7,469 nt of DNA from Alphaproteobacteria bacterium (GTDB taxonomy: Bacteria > Pseudomonadota > Alphaproteobacteria > Caulobacterales > Caulobacteraceae), in assembly GCA_018895795.1 (NCBI GenBank), contig JAHINZ010000378.1, positions 1-7,469 on the forward strand, given 5' to 3'. How positions within the stretch are numbered: position 1 is the first letter of the stretch; each line of letters opens with the position of its first letter. Shown here piece after piece: positions 1 to 6,036 of the stretch. The translations under genes and the position numbers were made by a program. The notes beneath the pieces are model-generated. The model saw only the letters and a program-made list of their open reading frames with translations. It searched no databases and was not told where the DNA came from.

Positions 1-807
1 AGCGCCACGGGGGTGGATTTCACGTTCCTGATGGGCACGGCCAAGCGTGAGAGCGGCTATAATCCCTCCGCGCAGGCGCGAACCTCGTCGGCCTCGGGCC
101 TTTTCCAGTTCGTCGACCAGACCTGGTTGGGCACGCTGAAGAAGCACGGTTCCAAGTACGGCTATGCCCGTTATGCCGACCTGATCTCACAGGGAACCGA
201 CGGCCGCTATCGCGTTCAAGGCGACGAAGCACGCAAGGCGGTTCTGGCCTTGAAGATGGATCCGCACGCCGCCTCATTGATGGCTGGCGAGCTGGCGTCC
301 GAACACGCGTCCTATCTTCGGGGCAGGGTGGGGCGCTCTCCGACCTCGGGCGAGCTCTACGCCGCCCATTTTCTGGGGCCGCAGGGCTCGGCCCGTCTGA
401 TCGAAGCGGCCAACAGAACGCCGGGCGCCAGCGCCGCGGCCATGTTCCCGGACGCCGCCCAGGCCAATCGCTCTATTTTTTATCGCGACGGCCGTCCGTC
501 CACCGTCGGCGAGGTCTATGCCAATCTCACCAAAACCGGCGGGGCCAGCCGCGCGGTCGAGCAGCCCCGAGATACTGAAGTCGACCAAGGCTTCATCCAG
601 TACGCCAGCGGTCGTCGCCTGGAGCGCCTGCATCAACAGGAAGCCGTGGTCGAGATGATCCTGCGGGGCTCGCAGGACGCCGACAGCACGTTCGGTTCGA
701 TGGGCGGTTCCGGCGCTGGCTCGGGCCAGCGCCTGGCCAGTTCGATGTTCTCCAGCGAGATGCTGCGCGTCCTGGCCGAGGCCAAGGACGGCAAGATCAA
801 CCGCTAG
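1..807 (+). CDS. Lytic transglycosylase (SLT-domain) protein, 5' end missing
   Basis: Probable peptidoglycan lytic transglycosylase, which would cleave the MurNAc-GlcNAc bond in the periplasm. The frame is open to the left edge and encodes 268 residues here. A GTG at 13 could serve as a start, but the four codons before it (S-A-T-G) continue the usual 'ATGVDF' lead-in of this fold, so the true start, and any signal peptide, most likely lies outside the window. The SLT core is clear: AKRESGYNP holds the candidate catalytic Glu (codon at 49-51), followed by SSASGLFQF and QTWL. A second block, GELYAAHFLG...ARLI and then ANRSIFY (about nt 349-480), matches the longer alphaproteobacterial members of this family. 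The last 80 or so residues, with a Gly/Ser-rich stretch near GSMGGSGAGSG, match no domain I know. The gene ends inside the converging CoA-transferase gene. The family call is solid; the physiological role is not known from the sequence. Confidence 0.88.
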   Translation, partial: SATGVDFTFLMGTAKRESGYNPSAQARTSSASGLFQFVDQTWLGTLKKHGSKYGYARYADLISQGTDGRYRVQGDEARKAVLALKMDPHAASLMAGELASEHASYLRGRVGRSPTSGELYAAHFLGPQGSARLIEAANRTPGASAAAMFPDAAQANRSIFYRDGRPSTVGEVYANLTKTGGASRAVEQPRDTEVDQGFIQYASGRRLERLHQQEAVVEMILRGSQDADSTFGSMGGSGAGSGQRLASSMFSSEMLRVLAEAKDGKINR

Positions 808-1984
808 GCGTCGTCAGGGTCGCGATCCGCTCCTCCGACCATCCCAGGTCCCGGAAAACCGCCGCGGTGTCCGCGCCCAGTCGCGGCGCGGGGCCGCGCG
901 GACCATCCCGCGCGCCCGGAAACCGGGCCGGGCCGGCGGGCGCCCTGAAGGTCCCGCCCTCGCCGTCGGGGGTGTCCACGAAACAGCCGGCCGCCTCGGC
1001 CTGGGGGTCTCCCACCAACTCGCGAGGAGTCTGATAGGGCGCCCAGGTCAGGTCGCCCGCATCAAGGGCTTCGGCGACCGCCTCGTAGTCCATGGCGCCA
1101 AAGCCGGCGTCCAGCAGGTCGACCAGGGCGGTGGTGTTCTCGCGCCGCGACTTGGCGGTGGCGAAGCGGGGATCGTCGACGAGGTCGGGCCTGCCGGCGG
1201 CGGCGGCGATGCGCGCCCAGTCGGTGGCCCCTTGGCGGGGTAGAAGGCAGATCCAGCGGCCGTCGCGGGTCTTGAAAAAGTTGGCCAGGGGTTGGATCGC
1301 CTCGCGCCGACCCCGAGTGGAGGCCAGCTTTCCGAAGCGCAGCTGGATGGCCATGTCCGAGCCGATGGCATAGACGCCCGAGCGCAGCAAGGAGGTCTCC
1401 ACCAGACGGCCGACGCCGGTGGTCTGGCGCTCGAACACCGCCGCCAGGATCGCCGAGACGGTGGCCAGGGAGGTGACATGGTCGCCCATTCCTGTGCGGA
1501 TCGGGAAGGGCTCGGCGCCCTTCGGCGCGGTGATTGATCCCACGCCGGCCCGTGACCAGAAGGCCGCGACGTCCATGCCGGCCTTGTCGGCGTCGGGGCC
1601 CTCCAGGCCATAGCCGGTGAGGCTGCAATAGATCAGGCGCGGATTGAGCGCTCTGAGTGTCCCATGGTCCAGGCCGGCGCGCGTCAGGGCGCCGGGGCGG
1701 ACATTGGTCAGGAAGACGTCGGCCGTGGCAGTCAGCGCCTTCAGGGCCTCACGGCCCACGTCGGAACGGATGTCGAGCACCACGGCCCGCTTGCCTCGAT
1801 TATCGAGCTCGAAGACGGGATTGGCGTCCTGCTGCGACGCGATGGTGTCGAAGAAGCGCCGCATGGGGTCGCCTTCGGGGGATTCCACCTTGATCACGTC
1901 GGCGCCCCAGTCGGCCATGATCCCCGCCGCGCCCGGCGCGGCGATATAGGTGGCCAGCTCAACGACCCGAAGACCTTCAAGCAT
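797..1984 (-). CDS. Class III CoA-transferase (CaiB/BaiF family)
   Basis: Predicted cytoplasmic enzyme of 395 residues moving CoA from an acyl-CoA donor to a carboxylic acid, the usual size for family III. The N-terminal part has the conserved GADVIKVE (27-34) and DPMRR (39-43) segments. GMDVAAFWSRAG (136-147) contains Asp138, which aligns with the catalytic Asp that carries the acyl-anhydride intermediate in formyl-CoA transferase. GMGDHVTSLA (165-174) and a PLANFFKTRDGRWI segment (232-245) are further family signatures. The FW(S/A)R variant around Asp138 resembles members annotated as CaiB-like or aryl/2-hydroxyacyl-CoA transferases, but the substrate cannot be read from sequence. ATG 1982-1984 is favoured because GGGAGGA lies 4 bases upstream. 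It follows the hybrid kinase gene on the same strand after 94 bp, so it may have its own promoter or be read through from the kinase. Its TGA overlaps the end of the lytic transglycosylase gene by 11 bp, tail to tail. Confidence 0.93.
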   Translation of the reverse strand: MLEGLRVVELATYIAAPGAAGIMADWGADVIKVESPEGDPMRRFFDTIASQQDANPVFELDNRGKRAVVLDIRSDVGREALKALTATADVFLTNVRPGALTRAGLDHGTLRALNPRLIYCSLTGYGLEGPDADKAGMDVAAFWSRAGVGSITAPKGAEPFPIRTGMGDHVTSLATVSAILAAVFERQTTGVGRLVETSLLRSGVYAIGSDMAIQLRFGKLASTRGRREAIQPLANFFKTRDGRWICLLPRQGATDWARIAAAAGRPDLVDDPRFATAKSRRENTTALVDLLDAGFGAMDYEAVAEALDAGDLTWAPYQTPRELVGDPQAEAAGCFVDTPDGEGGTFRAPAGPARFPGARDGPRGPAPRLGADTAAVFRDLGWSEERIATLTTPSG

Positions 1985-1988
1985 CGTA

Positions 1989-1995
1989 TCCTCCC
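1989..1995 (-). promoter_or_regulatory. Ribosome binding site of the CoA-transferase gene
   Basis: On the minus strand GGGAGGA is followed by TACG and then the ATG at 1984. The GGAGG core sits 5 bases from the start codon and an A-rich stretch (gaagaaaaag) precedes it. This is the best Shine-Dalgarno match among the window's genes with separated upstream regions, and it fixes the start. Confidence 0.8.
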
Positions 1996-2078
1996 GCTTT
2001 TTCTTCTCGTTGCGCGGAGTGTGGGCGAGGGACGGGGCTGTTGGAAGGCTTCCCCAGCGGCAGGTCGGGCGAAGGCGG

Positions 2079-3887
2079 CTAGGCGGCGGCCCTGCCGGAG
2101 ACGGTCCGGCGTTCGAGGGCGCAGGCGTCGGCCACGGCGCGGGCGACGCCGGCGACCGAGACGGGCTTACGCAGAACCATGTCCACCCCCGCGTCCAGGC
2201 AGTCGCGGGCCTCGTCGCCGTCGCCGTCGATCACGGCGATGATCGGCATGTCCCGGTTAATGCCTTCCAGCGCCCGCACGGCGGCTGCGGCCCCAGGGCC
2301 GTCCAACAGCGGCATACGGCCGTCCAGCATCAGGAGGTCGAAGTCGGCGATGCGCGCCAGGTCGACGGCGCGCTGGCCGTTCTGGGCATGGACAACCTGA
2401 TGCCCCAGTTGCTCGAGGATGGCGCGCAACATGGCGGCGCTGAGGGCGTCGTCTTCGGCGATCAGGACCCGCAAGCTGCGCGGGGCGCTCGGCGGCTCGG
2501 CGGCCAAGGCGGCGTCCTCCGCCGTCTCCATCACGCAGACCAAGCTTTCGTCGAAGGGCAGGGTGAGGGTGAAGCAACTGCCCACGCCCACCGCGCTGCT
2601 GGCTTCGATCGCTCCGCCCATCAGGTGGGCCAGTTGACGCGAAAGCGACAGGCCGAGACCGGCGCCATTCACGCCGGCCCCCGTGCGCTCCACGCGGCGG
2701 AACGGTTCGAAGGCCTGCTCCAGTTCCTCCGCCGAAAGGCCTGGACCCGTGTCGGCGACCTCGATGGCCACCACGTCGCCGCGACGCTCGACCCGAACCT
2801 CGATCCGACCGCGAACGGTGTATTTCACCGCATTGCCCAGCAGGTTGGCGATGATCTGGCGGGTCCGCATGGCGTCGGCCAGCACGGCGCCGCGGACGCG
2901 ACATTCCAGGGTTGGGTCGACGTGGACGGCCAGTTCCAGGCCCTTGGCCATCGCGTTCGGGCGTTCGAGCAGCGCCAGATCGCGCAGGAGGCGGATAGGT
3001 TCGAACGGCAGGGCGTCGACAACCAGACGGCCAGATTCCGCGATCTCGGAGTCCAGTGTGGCGTTCAGCACCGCTATCAGGTCGTGGGCGGCGTCGAGCG
3101 CCGCGTTTAGCTGTTCGCGGGACGGCGCGGCGCGGCCGCCCTTGCCCGCGGCGGCGGCCAGTACGTGGGTCACCCCGGTCAGACCGTTTCGGATCTCGTG
3201 ACTGAGGGTGGCGACGATGTCGGATTTCGATCGCGCGATGCGTTCCGCCGCGTCGAGCGCGGCGAGGCGCTCCTCGATCAGGTCATCGTGCGCCTCGGCC
3301 AGGGCGTGCTGTCGCCGGATCATGCGGTTGAGCACCAGGGCCAAGGCCAGGGCCAGGGCGATTGCGCCCCAGGCCATGACGCCGACATGCCGGGTCTCGG
3401 CCCGCGAGAACAAGGCGATCAACGGACCCGTCGCGGCGACCGGGGCGGTGAATAATAAGGCCGGCAGAGAGGTGGCGGAGAAGAAGATGCACATCACCCC
3501 GGCCGCCGTGGTCAGCAACAGCAGGGTTTCTCGCACGGGCCCCGCGGCGTTGGCGAAGACCGACAGTTGGACGACAGTGACCGCCCACAGCAATCCGCCC
3601 AGGATCTGGATCCGCGCCCGGCGCTCGAGATCTTGCGACGCATCGCCGCGCAGCCAGCTGACGATGGCGTAGAACGCGCCCCAGTTGATGGCGAAAATGA
3701 CCAAGCTGGCGACGATCCAGAGGGCGTCGTCCGCGAACGATCCGATCCAGATGAAAATGGGCAGACTGATCGCGAAAACGCCAAGCGCATAAGGCAAAAG
3801 CGCGGTTTGGGCGTCGAGGGCCATGGCGAGGTTCGCGCCACGCGTGAGAGGCTCAAATTGGCGGCGCTCGGCGAACAAGGGTCGCAT
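2079..3887 (-). CDS. Membrane hybrid sensor histidine kinase with C-terminal receiver
   Basis: Hybrid two-component kinase of 602 residues, predicted inner-membrane. Six hydrophobic segments lie at about 31-49, 55-77, 95-113, 119-137, 141-160 and 168-188 with only short loops, so sensing is probably within the membrane or cytoplasmic. A helical linker (190-220) leads to HisKA with phospho-acceptor His230 in LSHEIRNGL. The Asn four residues after His fits the HExxN/T pattern linked to phosphatase activity, and the usual Pro of HEIRxPL is Gly. The ATPase domain has NLLGNAVKYT (348-357), DTGPG (379-383), FEPF (393-396) and GAGLGLS (408-414). The receiver (472-590) has Asp479/Asp480, phospho-acceptor Asp522 and Lys574, but Ile553 and Val571 sit where the switch Thr/Ser and aromatic residue are usual. 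The start is uncertain: GAGGA touches ATG 3887 with no spacer. TTG 3876-3878 (codon 4) would have a 9-base spacer, and ATG 3822-3824 (codon 22) is also possible. The output partner is unknown. Confidence 0.94.
   Translation of the reverse strand: MRPLFAERRQFEPLTRGANLAMALDAQTALLPYALGVFAISLPIFIWIGSFADDALWIVASLVIFAINWGAFYAIVSWLRGDASQDLERRARIQILGGLLWAVTVVQLSVFANAAGPVRETLLLLTTAAGVMCIFFSATSLPALLFTAPVAATGPLIALFSRAETRHVGVMAWGAIALALALALVLNRMIRRQHALAEAHDDLIEERLAALDAAERIARSKSDIVATLSHEIRNGLTGVTHVLAAAAGKGGRAAPSREQLNAALDAAHDLIAVLNATLDSEIAESGRLVVDALPFEPIRLLRDLALLERPNAMAKGLELAVHVDPTLECRVRGAVLADAMRTRQIIANLLGNAVKYTVRGRIEVRVERRGDVVAIEVADTGPGLSAEELEQAFEPFRRVERTGAGVNGAGLGLSLSRQLAHLMGGAIEASSAVGVGSCFTLTLPFDESLVCVMETAEDAALAAEPPSAPRSLRVLIAEDDALSAAMLRAILEQLGHQVVHAQNGQRAVDLARIADFDLLMLDGRMPLLDGPGAAAAVRALEGINRDMPIIAVIDGDGDEARDCLDAGVDMVLRKPVSVAGVARAVADACALERRTVSGRAAA
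3338..3361. repeat. Hexamer tandem repeat inside kinase membrane segment 6
   Basis: Four 6-bp units (gggcca, aggcca, gggcca, gggcga) lie in tandem. On the coding strand they encode alternating Ala-Leu in the last membrane helix of the hybrid kinase. Slippage by whole units would add or remove Ala-Leu pairs without shifting the frame. It may simply reflect GC-rich codon choice for a hydrophobic helix. Confidence 0.5.
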
Positions 3888-3915
3888 TCCTCGGCTGTTA
3901 AGTGCGCAGCCTAGG

Positions 3916-3941
3916 GCGTTACGGTTTTCGTCGCGTTACGG
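3916..3941. repeat. 9-bp direct repeat gcgttacgg, two copies 17 bp apart
   Basis: gcgttacgg occurs exactly at 3916-3924 and 3933-3941, start to start 17 bp. The core cgtta appears a third time at 3947-3951. Two identical 9-mers within 26 bp of an upstream region suggest an operator for a factor binding a direct repeat, most plausibly affecting the kinase gene, whose start is only about 30 bp away. Chance duplication cannot be excluded. Confidence 0.35.
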
Positions 3942-3990
3942 GGTATCGTTAATCCACAGGTTTGCGGCTCAAACAATCATTAAGCCTAAC

Positions 3991-4010
3991 AGGAGATGAT
4001 AGGAGCTGAC
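3991..4010 (+). repeat. Tandem 10-bp repeat carrying two AGGAG motifs
   Basis: aggagatgat is followed directly by aggagctgac, identical at 8 of 10 positions. Each unit carries a Shine-Dalgarno-like AGGAG, but neither is at a normal distance from the DUF2336 ATG at 4039 (43 and 33 intervening bases). The first AGGAG abuts an ATG at 3996 that opens a 36-codon frame overlapping the DUF2336 start. Confidence 0.35.
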
Positions 4011-4022
4011 TCGAGTTCCTCT

Positions 4023-4035
4023 GGTTCGGCGAACC
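4023..4035 (+). promoter_or_regulatory. Inverted repeat (hairpin or operator) just upstream of DUF2336 start
   Basis: GGTTC-GGC-GAACC is a perfect 5-bp inverted repeat with a 3-base centre, ending three bases before the ATG at 4039. It occupies the place where a Shine-Dalgarno sequence would be, and none is present there. In RNA it could fold over the initiation region; in DNA it could be a small operator. Confidence 0.4.
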
Positions 4036-4038
4036 TCC

Positions 4039-5172
4039 ATGGCCACCACCCGCGCGGCACTGACCGACAACGATATCCGGATGCTCGTAAAGGGCGCGAC
4101 GGCTGACGAGCGCGCCCTGGCGGCTCATAAGTTGTGCCGGACGATCGATCGCGCCGAGCTGGCCGACGACGAACGTCAGGTCGCGCACGACATTCTTCGG
4201 GTGATGGCCACCGACGCCGCCGAGCTGGTGCGTCGCGCCATGGCCGTCACGCTGCGGAATTCTCCCAGCCTGCCGCCCGATGTCGCCAACCGCCTCGCGC
4301 GGGACGTCGAAAGCATTTCGCTGCCGATCATTACCTTCTCGCCGGTCTTCAGCGACAATGACCTGGCCGAGATCGTCCGCATGGGCGGCGCTGCGCGGCA
4401 GATGGCTGTCGCCAAACGCCCCAAGCTCTCCACCCGGGTCACCGCGGTTTTGGTCGAGTCGGGCACCGAAGAGGCCGTGGCGATCGCCTGCGCCAATGAC
4501 AATGCCCGCTTCTCCGACATCGCTTTGCAAAAAGCGTTGGACCGGTTCTCGAAGTCCGAGCAGGTGTTGCAGGCCGTCGCCTATCGCTCAGCCCTGCCTC
4601 TGGCGGTCACCGAGCGTCTGATCGACATGGTCGGCGATCAATTGCGCGATCACATTCTCAGCCATCACGCCCTGTCGCCTGAACGGGTTCTGGAACTGGT
4701 GGTCGGCGCGAAGGAACGGGCGACGATCGACCTGGTTGACCAGGCCGGCCGAGCGGCCGACCCCAAGGCCTTCGTCGCGCATCTCAATCGGGTTGATCGG
4801 TTGACGCCGTCCCTGCTGCTGCGCGCCTTGGCGCATGGCCATATGAGTTTCTTCGAATGGGCCGTCGCCGAACTGGCGGGCGTGCCCCATCACCGCACCT
4901 GGCTGATGATCCACGACGCCGGCCAATTGGGTCTGAAGGCGATCTGTGAGCGCGCGGGTCTGCCGTCGCGGCTTTACGCGGCCTACCGGGCCGGGGTCGA
5001 CGCTTTTCACGCCATGGAATTTGACGGCCGGAGCCAGGACCGCGAGCGGTTCCAGGAGCACATGATCCAGCGCTTCCTGACCTCGCCCCAGTCTATCTCG
5101 CGAGACGATTCGGACTATCTGCTCGAGCGGATGGATCGTCTGGCGCGTCAGAGACACGCCGCCGCCGGCTGA
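4039..5172 (+). CDS. DUF2336 domain protein, helical repeat, function unknown
   Basis: Predicted cytoplasmic protein of 377 residues, with no signal peptide or membrane segment. It matches DUF2336 proteins, which are common in alphaproteobacteria and have no established function that I know of. The N-terminal part (LTDNDIRMLVKGATADERALA, residues 8-28, then HKLC) and the segment SLPIITFSPVFSDNDLAEIV (94-113) are the most recognisable. Residues about 45-235 are built of short amphipathic helices with repeated patterns such as ARQMAVAKRPKLS (118-130) and ACANDNARFSD (150-160), suggesting a HEAT-like alpha-solenoid and hence protein binding. The C-terminal third (about 255-370) is helical too, with a charged tail. 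ATG 4039 is the first usual start after an in-frame stop at 4000-4002. It lacks a Shine-Dalgarno sequence, so the message may be leaderless or controlled by the adjacent hairpin. It is divergent from the hybrid kinase gene. A scaffold or adaptor role in signalling is only a guess from the fold and neighbour. Confidence 0.9.
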   Translation: MATTRAALTDNDIRMLVKGATADERALAAHKLCRTIDRAELADDERQVAHDILRVMATDAAELVRRAMAVTLRNSPSLPPDVANRLARDVESISLPIITFSPVFSDNDLAEIVRMGGAARQMAVAKRPKLSTRVTAVLVESGTEEAVAIACANDNARFSDIALQKALDRFSKSEQVLQAVAYRSALPLAVTERLIDMVGDQLRDHILSHHALSPERVLELVVGAKERATIDLVDQAGRAADPKAFVAHLNRVDRLTPSLLLRALAHGHMSFFEWAVAELAGVPHHRTWLMIHDAGQLGLKAICERAGLPSRLYAAYRAGVDAFHAMEFDGRSQDRERFQEHMIQRFLTSPQSISRDDSDYLLERMDRLARQRHAAAG

Positions 5173-5247
5173 GCGGGATGACCTGAAGTCGAACGCTTGT
5201 TCCAATCTTGACTGGGCAAGTGCGCGGAACCGGGCCAATCTGATGCG
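5173..5247 (+). promoter_or_regulatory. Gap upstream of the NUDIX gene
   Basis: This 75-bp gap contains TTGACT (5208-5213), a good -35 hexamer, but no convincing -10 at 16-18 bp (cgggcc falls there). The NUDIX gene could therefore have a weak promoter of its own or be co-transcribed with the DUF2336 gene. I see no terminator hairpin with a T run. Confidence 0.25.
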
Positions 5248-6012
5248 ATGTCAGAGTCTTCACACGGTTTGATCCGCCCCGCCGCCACCGTGCTGCTGCT
5301 TCGAGACGCCCCGACCTTCGAGGTGTTGATGGTCAAGCGGCACCATCAGATCGACTTCGCGGCGGGCGCCCTGGTGTTTCCGGGCGGCAAAAGCCATGGC
5401 GGCGATGAAGATCCGCGGTGGCGCGACCTGGCGACCGGCTGGGAGGCGGTGGGCGAGGACGGGCCCGCCCTGCGCATCGCCGCCATTCGTGAAGCCTACG
5501 AAGAGGCGGGGGTCCTGCTCGCCCGCGACGCCGACGGAGCCTTCTATCAGGGCGAGGCCGCCGTCGAGATCCGCGCCGCCGTTGCGGAAGACCGTGTGCC
5601 GTTCATAGACGCGGTGGGCGACCTGGGTCTGAAGCTGGATCTTGCCGCCCTGACCATCTTCGCCCGCTGGATCACGCCCAAGCTGATGCCCAAACGGTTC
5701 GACACCTGGTTCTACGCGGCCCATGCGCCCGGCGCGCAGCAGGCGATCTGCGACGGCCATGAGGCGGTGGACGCCGAATGGATCGCGCCCGACCAGGCGC
5801 TGGCGATGGCGGCGGCCGGGACACGTAAGGTGATCTTTCCGACCCGGATGAATCTTCAACTGCTGGCCGAAAGCGCCAGCCCCGCGGAGGCGATCGCGCG
5901 ATCCCTCACCCGGCCTCTGGTCACGGTCGAGCCGTGGGTCGAGGGCGCGGAGCTGAGAATCCAACCCCACGCCGGCTATGGCGACGTCATCGAACCGCTT
6001 TCGGCGCTTTAG
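5248..6012 (+). CDS. NUDIX hydrolase, NUDT19-like (acyl-CoA diphosphatase type)
   Basis: Predicted cytoplasmic NUDIX hydrolase of 254 residues, cleaving a nucleoside diphosphate linked to another group, with Mg2+ or Mn2+ bound by the NUDIX box. The box is split: FPGGK (44-48) supplies the first Gly, then an insertion of about 25 residues (including a DPRWRD segment) precedes REAYEEAGV (81-89), which holds the metal-binding Glu residues. This long-box form with W(I)TPKLMPKRFDTWFY (141-156) is typical of NUDT19-like proteins, whose eukaryotic members hydrolyse CoA and acyl-CoA. CoA esters are thus a reasonable but untested substrate. The C-terminal half (170-254) is typical in length. ATG 5248 lacks a strong Shine-Dalgarno sequence and lies in the loop of a small inverted repeat (TCTGA/TCAGA, 5239-5255). 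The gene follows DUF2336 on the same strand by 75 bp and converges on the lipoprotein gene with 24 bp between stops. Confidence 0.9.
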   Translation: MSESSHGLIRPAATVLLLRDAPTFEVLMVKRHHQIDFAAGALVFPGGKSHGGDEDPRWRDLATGWEAVGEDGPALRIAAIREAYEEAGVLLARDADGAFYQGEAAVEIRAAVAEDRVPFIDAVGDLGLKLDLAALTIFARWITPKLMPKRFDTWFYAAHAPGAQQAICDGHEAVDAEWIAPDQALAMAAAGTRKVIFPTRMNLQLLAESASPAEAIARSLTRPLVTVEPWVEGAELRIQPHAGYGDVIEPLSAL

Positions 6013-6036
6013 ACCGGTCGCGGCTGGGCGGCGTCG

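Larger units (their letters stand above)
3888..4038. promoter_or_regulatory. Divergent control region between hybrid kinase and DUF2336 genes
   Basis: The 151-bp gap must hold the promoters of both flanking genes, which point away from each other. On the plus strand a weak pair, TTGCGG (3962-3967) and CCTAAC (3985-3990) with a 17-bp spacer, could serve the DUF2336 gene; the match to consensus is poor. No convincing minus-strand promoter stands out. Other visible elements are a 9-bp direct repeat (3916-3941), a DnaA-box-like TAATCCACA (3950-3958, one mismatch to TTATCCACA), a tandem AGGAG-containing repeat (3991-4010), a GACTC site fitting the CcrM methylation motif GANTC (4008-4012), and an inverted repeat next to the DUF2336 start (4023-4035). 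I see no TTAA-N7-TTAA CtrA site. The region's role is inferred from gene orientation; individual sites are unproven. Confidence 0.55.

Noticed and set aside
13..15. GTG as the true start of the lytic transglycosylase gene
   Set aside because: The frame is open to the window edge, the preceding codons fit the family and no ribosome binding site can be seen, so the gene is treated as truncated by the window.
2043..2053. GGAAGGCTTCC palindrome between kinase and CoA-transferase genes as a terminator
   Set aside because: The centre is a single base, too small for an RNA loop at this stem, and there is no T run on the minus strand after it.
1950..3110. Open frame of 386 codons on the plus strand opposite the hybrid kinase and the CoA-transferase start
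   Set aside because: It mirrors the codon structure of the kinase gene in GC-rich DNA. The translation is rich in Arg, Gly, His and Gln with no domain pattern, while the minus strand has full kinase and receiver motifs.
3950..3958. TAATCCACA as a DnaA box
   Set aside because: It has one mismatch to TTATCCACA, stands alone, and there is no AT-rich region or cluster that would indicate an origin. It is kept only as a note on the control region.
4008..4012. GACTC (GANTC) as a CcrM-regulated promoter site
   Set aside because: GANTC occurs elsewhere in the window inside genes, and its position relative to a mapped start is unknown. A single site is not evidence of methylation control.
5260..5970. 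Open frame of 236 codons on the minus strand opposite the NUDIX gene
   Set aside because: The plus strand carries the NUDIX motifs; the antisense translation has low-complexity, Arg/Gly-rich character and no start context.
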